From Talinum fruticosum (lineage: Eukaryota > Streptophyta > Magnoliopsida > Caryophyllales > Talinaceae), in contig JAITYX010000009.1 in the NCBI GenBank assembly GCA_021018815.1, positions 6,326,501-6,390,500 of the forward strand: 64,000 bases of DNA. The letters run 5' to 3'. This document shows, in pieces, positions 57,361 through 64,000 of the stretch. The notes under the pieces are model-generated. The model was not told the origin of the DNA. It searched no databases and worked only from the letters and a program-made list of their open reading frames with translations. Position numbers and translations under genes: made by a program. Each line of letters starts with the position of its first letter. The stretch's first letter is position 1.

Positions 57361-57965
57361 GGTCGGTACCAATTGAATTGTTCTATGCTTGTTAGGTTAG
57401 AATTCACTTCGCTTATCACTTTTTCGTTGATTGCCTCGAAAGAGGACTTATATGTTTTTATTAGGGTTTTGTGAACATTGAAAGATAAAAACTTACCTAG
57501 AATGATGTTGTGAACGATTAGAACTTCAATATGAAAATAATTAAGGTTTTAATCGGGGTTGTGAGATGCGTTCTTTGTGATTTTGCTCTTTATTAATCCC
57601 ATGAAAATAGGTGATTAGATTGTGCAAGACTAGTCTTTGACCTTCGAAAGTAGGCGAAGATAAGTTTAATTGGTGTCTCCCCTTCTAAACTGCTAGCATA
57701 GGCAAATCTCAAACGGTATTCGATTTTAATTTCAGGCATAATAGTGTGATTAATCCCAATCTAAAGCTTGTTATTCATTGATTTTTCGTAGTTAGTTTTT
57801 TATTAGTTGAATCCAAAAACTAAATCACTCGTCGAACCGAGTTTTACCTAAATTAGAGTTTTTAGGTGGGTTTAGTATTTGAAAGCGAGTTCCTCATGGA
57901 CACGACCCGTACTCGCTTGTTCCTAGCTACGGCTACACTGTGCGCTTGCGGTATTATCTCTAACA
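57361..57965 (+). mobile_element. Athila-like LTR 3, 5' part deleted
   Basis: Matches the last 600 bp of LTR 1 and LTR 2, from TACCAATTGAATTGTTC to TATCTCTAACA at 57965. Its first 800 or so bases, most of the gag, the protease and the 3' region of the second unit are gone. It is followed by the resumption of the G3 LTR. Confidence 0.9.
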
Positions 57966-58765
57966 CCGGTTCGTTGTAATTTTTATTTCTTTCGCTTTTC
58001 TTTTCACTTTTCTTTGTCACTTTTTTTATTGCTTTCTTATATGCTATTTATCACTTTCTTCGCATGTTTTGATTGATTTAATTTTCGCAGTTTGCATGTT
58101 TTATGCTTGACCATTTAAACACATTTTCTTTAACTAACAATTCAAATAGTAGAGGTCGTCTGTTGATGGGTGGAATGGAAGTAGTTATCCTTACATTTTG
58201 TACCTTCGCCCCGAACTTTTGATTCTCGGTTCTAGACCGATGGAGTCGTTTCTTAAACCTTTTTCAAACTTAGTCTTCCCATACTAAGATTGGAAGAGTC
58301 TTCTTTTATTTTTGTTAGTTTTTATTCTAAAACCGATTGGTGACTCCCCTTTTCCTATTTTATTTCTTTTTAATCGCATCTAAGCATTTCTAATTTAATC
58401 GGCAAAATTGGTTTATTTTCTAACAGCTAGGGCCATGGACCAAGACTGATTTTTTAGTCTCGGCTTATGGCCGGCGTTGGACCAAAAGCCTTGTGCAGAA
58501 TATATATTGTATTTTTCTATTTTTTAATATCCCGAGACTTTTAAAATTAATTTCTAAAATAAAATGATTAATAAAAATACCAATCGCCCTTTTAAAATGA
58601 GATTCTAAAAAATTAACAATCTCAATAAGAGACACTCTTCCACTTTCTAAATCCATTTTAAAAATCAACTTTCAAAAAGAATCTTAAAAAACCATAGAGA
58701 CCCAACATTTGCAGAAAGCTCGCTCCCAATCCAGTTCCTCACGGGGACGGGTCGTGGTTCCTACA
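57966..58765 (+). mobile_element. 3' LTR of G3, right part
   Basis: Continues the LTR broken at 48194. It matches 42015-42886 (GTAATTTTTATTTCTTTC, GAGTCGTTTCTTAAACC, CCGAGACTTTTAAAATTA) and ends GGTTCCTACA at 58765, followed by the TSD copy GTAGC (58766-58770). Confidence 0.92.
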
Positions 58766-59593
58766 GTAGCACACTTCATCAAGACGTGCAATAATGCTGG
58801 TAGTAATGGTGATTTATTAGTTAAATAATTTGTCGGGACCCCGAAAGGGGTCGCCTTTGATTGGTACAATGATTTGGAACTCGAGTCTATCAATAGTTGG
58901 GATCAAATGCAACAAGAGTTTCTCAATAGATTCTACAAGTACCCAACGTATAGGCAGCATGACTATGCCGACAAACACTAAGCGATGGAAGGGTGAGCAT
59001 GTCCTTGATTACATCAACCATTGGCATGCACTCAGCCTCTAGTGCAAAGATCATTTGTTTGAAGTTTCTATAGTAGAGATTTGTATGCAAGGCATGGACT
59101 GGGACTTGTTGTATATCCTGAAAGTGAGCAAGCTTAGGACCTTCCAAGAGTTGGCAATGAAAGCTTACGACATGGAGATAACTATAGCTAGTCATCATGA
59201 CAAGTCCGCTTCTACTTTTGAACCGAGAAAAGAGAAGGTTGAGTTCAAAAGAAGTGTTAAGTCTCCAAGAATTCGACTGAGGAATCCATGTCAATCTTCA
59301 CAAATGAACCAATATGGATTTCAGCAAAGCCAAAAACAGAGGAGAAGAAGGGATCGTATCGTAGGAATAGTGGGAATAAACGTGCTACATTTAAAGAACT
59401 TCAAGAGAAAGGCGTTATCGAGTTACCTAAACCAAAGCACCTCGAAGAAGCGGGAAAGACTACTGACCCAAGGTATTGTAGGTATCATAAGGTCATTAGT
59501 CACCCCCTAGAAAATTGCATTACTCTCAAAGAGCACATTATAAAATTGGCAAATGATGGAAGAATCATCTTGGACTTGGATGACATTCGTTGA
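58766..59593 (+). pseudogene. G2 gag remnant, part 2
   Basis: Resumes the gag interrupted at 40991: HFIKTCNNAGSNGDLLVK (58775-58828), VAFDWYNDLELESINSWDQM and QQEFLNRFYKYPTYRQHDYA, then LDYINHWHALSL, ICMQGMDWDLLYILK, RTFQELAMKAYDMEITIASH (59000-59205). A later block has DPRYCRYHKVISHPLENCIT (59467-59526), the zinc-knuckle-like CxxH region of this gag type. Stops and frameshifts are present. Confidence 0.88.
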
Positions 59594-60250
59594 GACAAAT
59601 CACATGACTATCATGTGTGAGGATTGCCCATCTCTACAACAACAAAGACTTACCTAACAACCATTTAGGGTAGGACCTGACTTAGCTCTTGGGATAAAAG
59701 AGGAACTAGTTACAATTAAATTTGGGAGCTTGGAGCCGTAATGCCTCTAGTGGAAATCCCTACACAATTGCTAGGAGATAATCCTAAGCAAGATGCTTTT
59801 GATGAAGACGACGAGGGGTTGACCCTTGTTAGTAGATAGAGGATGAAAAAGCAAAGGCACATTTTATCACCTCCACTTCATCATAGAAAGAGCCGGACTA
59901 GAAAGAAGAACCCTCGACCCTCCAAAGGGAAAAGAAGGTTTGATGTCATTAAGAAGCATGAAGTTCGACCGGTTGACTTGCTTGAACAAGAGAAACTCGT
60001 CCTTGTTACATTAAAAGAGTTCTTAAGAGAGTTCATTCACAAGGTTGCAGTCAACATGGCTTCATGTTCCGAGATTGAGGATGATGACGACGAGGAGGAT
60101 TAAACACTAAAGGCTGAAATAGTGTCTTCTCCAAAGAGGGATGACAAAGTTCTAACAGTTTTAGAAACTTTACCGCCGCATATGAGTTGGAAGCAAATCT
60201 TTAATCTACCCGAGGAGATGCATGAGCAAGTTATTGTTGCCTTGTGATAA
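59594..60250 (+). pseudogene. G2 gag-protease linker
   Basis: Reads LGIKEELVTIKFGSLEPVMP-like text, then DEDDEGLTLVSR, a basic HHRKSRTRKKNPRPSKGKRR (59855-59935) and the acidic SEIEDDDDEED (60068-60100), then HMSWKQIFNLPEEMHEQVIV. This polar linker between gag and protease is typical of this Gypsy type. No function beyond spacing is known. Confidence 0.7.
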
Positions 60251-60312
60251 GGGAAATTATATTATGACAAGGTTAAGGATGATGGAGAACTTGATTAGTA
60301 GTCGTTCTCAAT

Positions 60313-61190
60313 GTGCTACTTGCAATACTAGCAGTAACATTCATAGATGATGATTTGTTGTTAGGATCTAAACCGCACAATCGTCCTTTATTTGTCACCG
60401 ATTATAAACGAGGTCAAAGGGTCGAATGCATTTTAGTGGATGACTGTTTAACAATCAACATCATGCCAAAGACTACCATGAATGACTTAGGCCTTACTCG
60501 TCAAAGAAATCTCAAAAAGTCGAACGATGATACAAGGTTTCAACCTTGAAGGCCAATGTGCAATTGACATGATTTGACTTGAGTTTACAAACTACTCATT
60601 AGGCGACCATGGTTACATAAACATGGAGTGGTGGCCTCAACTTTGCATTTTAGTGGATTCATGCAAACTACTCATTTGTTGTTACATGATTTTCCTTATG
60701 TTTACATGAACATGCTCACCGATAAAATACGAGGTCGAAGGGTCAAATGCATTTTAGTGGATGATAGTTCAGCAATCAATATCATACCAAAGTCTACCAT
60801 GAATGATTTAGGCCTTACTTGTTAAAGAACTCTCAAAAAGTCGAACGATGATACAAGGTTTCAACCTTAAAGGCTAACGTACAATTGGCATGATTTGCCT
60901 TGAGTTGACAATAGATGACTTGTCAACATCATCAATCTTCAACGTGATAGACTCTCGAACTTCATACAAATTTCTCATTAGGTGACCATGGTTACATGAA
61001 CATGGAGTGGTGGCCTCAACTTTGCACCGAGTGTCTTAAGTATTACCGGAACAGCGAGAAGAAAATAAATGGCGATGTCAAACCATTTACCAAGGATGAC
61101 TAACACTTTGCTGATGATAAATTTTTGAAGAGAGTGCCACATCGAAAGAGACCATGCTAGCAACCATCTCATCTACTAGTAAAGGGGTGC
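60313..61190 (+). pseudogene. G2 aspartic protease remnant with internal duplication
   Basis: Reads VTFIDDDLLLGSKPHNRPLF and ECILVDDCLTINIMPKTTMN (60337-60495). A second, changed copy reads KCILVDDSSAINIIPKSTMN (60748-60807). The two copies are a direct duplication of 321 bp (for instance CTCAAAAAGTCGAACGATG at 60511 and 60832). The normal catalytic text IDGGSAVN is VDDCLTIN or VDDSSAIN here, with the catalytic-loop residues altered. After it, in other frames, come VVASTLHFS and NFAPSVLSITGT-type text of the protease end. No RT follows before the Copia LTR at 61199. Confidence 0.8.
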
Positions 61191-61198
61191 AAAGAGTG

Positions 61199-62399
61199 TG
61201 AAGACTCGGATCTTAACTCCAAGTATTTTACAAAAGACTCGGTATAAACTTCGTCTCTTTTAAGTTTTGATTGCAAGTCATTCCGAGGTACATAGAAACT
61301 CCTATCTAAGTTTTCATCACCGTTACGAGTGACTCGGATATCACTTTTTTGTATCTTCTCCATTGAGGTATTCTGACCTACTCGGAATCTAGTAGGAACA
61401 ATCGCATGATCAAATAATTCTCTAAATGTACTTTTTCGAGTACTGATTGTGCTTGCTAAAGTAAAATGAATTACGAGTGTTAATTCAGTCTTCGAGTCGA
61501 GTTTTTTCTTTGATAATTATTTGATATATCAAGTTCACTCTCTCCGATGTTTATGCTTTAACTTGATCTTTCTAGGAGTTATTCCGAGCTAACTTTGAAC
61601 CTATTAGATATTAGACTCAGAATATTCCTCTCCTTTAGGCCTAAGATATTTAAGCTCTTGATTACTCAAATTTAATTAATATCTTTACCTAATCTTGGAC
61701 TAAAGTATTTTATACTTTGAGAACCAATGTGGTTTGCTTTTGTAGGTTATTCAAACAAGGCTAATCTATCTTTTTAATCTCAAAAGAAAACGACTTCTAT
61801 CTCGTTAAACACCAGCACACAATTTTAGCCAAATTTAGACAAGACTCAAACACCGTGTCGTGAGCTGTCTATTTCCAAAACTGAAAAACTCCAACGCTAG
61901 GCTTAACGGTGGTTTCCACCTTACTTTTTCGGACAACACCGGTTTATTGGAACACCTTTTGGAGCCAATAGCCATTGCCTAACGTTCACCCTCCTACGAA
62001 TCTTTTCCGAGTGATTCGGAAAAGCTTTCATAACGGCTAGTAAATAAGTTAGTCCGGAAATCGGACTCAACGGCTACTCGCTTGGTCATCTATAAATAGA
62101 AGCCACTTCACAATACTTAGAGATTGCTGAAAGTTATTGATCAATACATTGCCTAATTCTCTTAGTGCATTACTTAATCTTCTACTTACAAGTCCAATAG
62201 TGTACTTAATATTTTCTGAGTTGTAAAGAAAGTCTTGTAATCAATTACATTCTTCACTTACTTTCTTTGTAAGTCCCTTAACTGAGTTGTAAGGGTTAAC
62301 TCAGCTCGGTTACCCCCGATTGTAAAGGTTACCTCGGTCAGGAAGTACTTGGATTAGAGAAGAGATCTTCCGAGTCTAGGAAAATATTGTAAAGAATTT
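61199..62399 (+). mobile_element. Copia family C LTR, 3' end deleted
   Basis: Starts TGAAGACTCGGATC. Hairpin near 61703 (one arm changed: TAAAGTAT-TTT-ATACTTTG) and TATA box TCTATAAATAGAAG at 62089. Similarity ends after GAGTCTAGGAAAATATTGTAAAG (about 62395); the last roughly 300 bases seen in complete copies are absent. The left flank GAGTG has no right partner. It interrupts the G2 protease region. Confidence 0.85.
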
Positions 62400-62540
62400 A
62401 GTGAGTACATCATTTAGTGAGTACATGATGCATAAAGGGACAACTACATCTGTCAATAGGTAAAAAGAAGTTAGTAGGCATGTTCTTGAAGATAATGGTG
62501 AACTCCCAGCTCATAAGGCAAACCAACCTAGAGTGACTAA
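62400..62540 (+). other. 141-bp fragment between two Copia LTRs
   Basis: Starts with a short duplication (TTAGTGAGTACAT twice, 62399 and 62415). One frame is open: KGTTTSVNR, then HVLEDNGELPAHKANQPRVT. It may be a leftover of the G2 coding region that lay to the right of the LTR insertion, but this cannot be confirmed from the sequence alone. Confidence 0.35.
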
Positions 62541-64000
62541 TGAAGACTTAGACTCTGCATTTATATTATTCTAAGTACTAACAAGGAATCAGGTACAAAT
62601 CTCATCCCATCTAGGTTTTGAGTTCAAGTCATTCTGAGTGTTATAGAAACTTTTACGAGTATTACGAAACTATTGCATATGTTTTCATCCGATTCTAACC
62701 GACTCGGAAAGCACTCGTCTTGTTCATCAATTCACTCGATAGTTCCGAGTCACTCGGACATCACTCAGATTTATCGCATGATCAAACATTCACTCTAACT
62801 CTTTCAAACTAAGTTATGACTTCATAATCTAAGATAAACTGAATTACAACGTTAATTCGACTTTCTAAGTCAACATGTTTTGATTGAAATATGTTTGTCT
62901 AGATCAAGTACACATACCTTGTTATTCTCTTTCTAACTTGATCTTTCCCTAGATTAACTCGGATGGAATTTGAGTATAATGAATATTAAACTCGGAAAAT
63001 TTCACTCTTTCAGGACTTAGATAATTATGCCTTAATTATCTTAATTAAATTATTATCTGTGCCTAATCTTGGACCAAAGTATTTTATACTTTAAGAACCA
63101 AAATTGGTTTACTTTTGTAGGTTATCTAAATGAGGTTATCCTACTTTTTGAATTACAAAAGTAAATGGCTTCAAGTCTGTTAATCACAAGCGAGATAAGG
63201 CATATCTACTTCGAACAAGGCCCGGACACTCGTCCGGATTGTTTGTTTCCAAAGCTGGAAATATTCAATGCTAAGATCAACGGTGGTTTCCACCCTACTT
63301 TTCGAGACACCACCAATGTATTGGGACATCCTAAGGAGTCAAGAGTCGTTGCACAACGTTCATATCTCAATGGGTCTTTTACGAGCGACTCGGAAGAACC
63401 TTTACAATGGTCACAAAGAACTTCTATTCATAAGATAGTCATAATAGCTAATCTGCTTGGTCATCTATAAATAGAAGCCACTTTGCAAGACTTGAAGATT
63501 GCTGAACCCATTGGTGAAATTATATCTATTTGTATAATACTCTTTCAATCTTCTTTTACAACTCCCGATCTGCCCTTAACACTTTTCACGAGTTGTAAAG
63601 TCTTGTAGTCGATCACAAACTCTTTCTTACTCTCTATGTAAGTTCCCTTGACTGAGTTGTAAGGGTTAACTCAGCTCAATTATCCCTAGCTATAAAGGTT
63701 ACCTCAATTCGGAAGTACTAGATCGGATAAGGGAACTTATGAGTCTAGGAAAACTTTGTAAGGAATTGTCTAAAGGAGTAATTCTGGTTGAGTTAGTCTA
63801 CTGTATCTTGTGGATTCAAAATACTGGATTTGACTTAGTGCTTGGATTAGCATTGATCGTGGTTTTCCGCCCAGGAGGGTTTCCACGTAATTCGAGTTCA
63901 TACTTTTTGAGTCCACTCTAGACTCGGACAGTCTTGATTATTCAATTTAAACTTTAATCCTCCATTAATTGTTTAAATTTCCTCATCACCCTATTCACCC
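62541..64000 (+). mobile_element. Copia family C LTR, cut by the window end
   Basis: Starts TGAAGACTTAGAC, with hairpin at about 63075 (one arm changed), TATA box TCTATAAATAGAAG at about 63464, and the typical late part (TTGTGGATTCAAAATACTGG, CAGGAGGGTTTCCACG). The window stops inside CACCCTATTCACCC, about 50 bases before the expected CAAACCTTCA end, so most of the LTR is here. The left flank is ACTAA. Whether an internal region follows lies outside. Confidence 0.9.

Overview
This is a plant nuclear window, most likely from a eudicot. It has one intact protein-coding gene with a plant-style intron (GTAAGT donor, AG acceptor), surrounded by layers of decayed LTR retrotransposons. Several independent signs support this: Copia and Gypsy polymerase remnants full of stops and frameshifts, LTRs of the form TG...CA, primer-binding sites for plant tRNAs, 5-bp target-site duplications, a FAR1/MULE transposase relic and several MITEs. 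The species cannot be named from sequence alone. Nothing bacterial, and no CRISPR, rRNA or tRNA gene, was found.

Layout. (1) 1-12.7 kb: relics of one Copia family (called C here) with about 1.5-kb LTRs. An inverted junction near 3350 joins a minus-strand piece (extra 'envelope-like' ORF split by a solo LTR) to a plus-strand piece (RT/RNase H, then the same extra ORF, PPT and LTR). The LTR at 8452-12111 is split by a 2.2-kb solo LTR of another family (S) and is followed by a PBS and a gag remnant. (2) 12.7-16.6 kb: a minus-strand FAR1/FRS-type MULE transposase pseudogene with a tandem repeat of about 200 bp. (3) 17.39-22.40 kb: the only intact gene, a two-exon alpha/beta-hydrolase (At4g10955-like lipase family, 390 aa), whose 3.8-kb intron carries a fold-back MITE and other repeats. 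(4) 22.88-37.82 kb: a Tat-like Ty3/Gypsy element (G1) with both LTRs, degenerate gag-PR-RT-RH-INT, antisense ORFs and 3' tandem repeats; a second S solo LTR sits exactly inside its RT. (5) 37.8-39.2 kb: unassigned AT-rich spacer. (6) 39.2-61.2 kb: a nest of Gypsy elements. G2 (LTR, gag, protease) is interrupted in gag by G3 (40992-58765, perfect TSD GTAGC). The right LTR of G3 is interrupted by an Athila-like gag-PR array (48195-57965) with three LTRs. The first Athila copy is interrupted by a C-family solo LTR (50680-52270). (7) 61.2-64.0 kb: two more C-family LTRs, the last cut by the window end.

The most useful structural results are the four-level nest dated by TSDs, the two S solo LTRs in opposite orientation on either side of the only gene, the extra ORF downstream of Copia pol with its own TATA-like leader, and CpG palindromes in the Athila LTRs that are decaying in the pattern expected of cytosine methylation. 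I saw no clear case for a wholly new biological system. Coordinates of decayed element edges are approximate unless a TSD is given.
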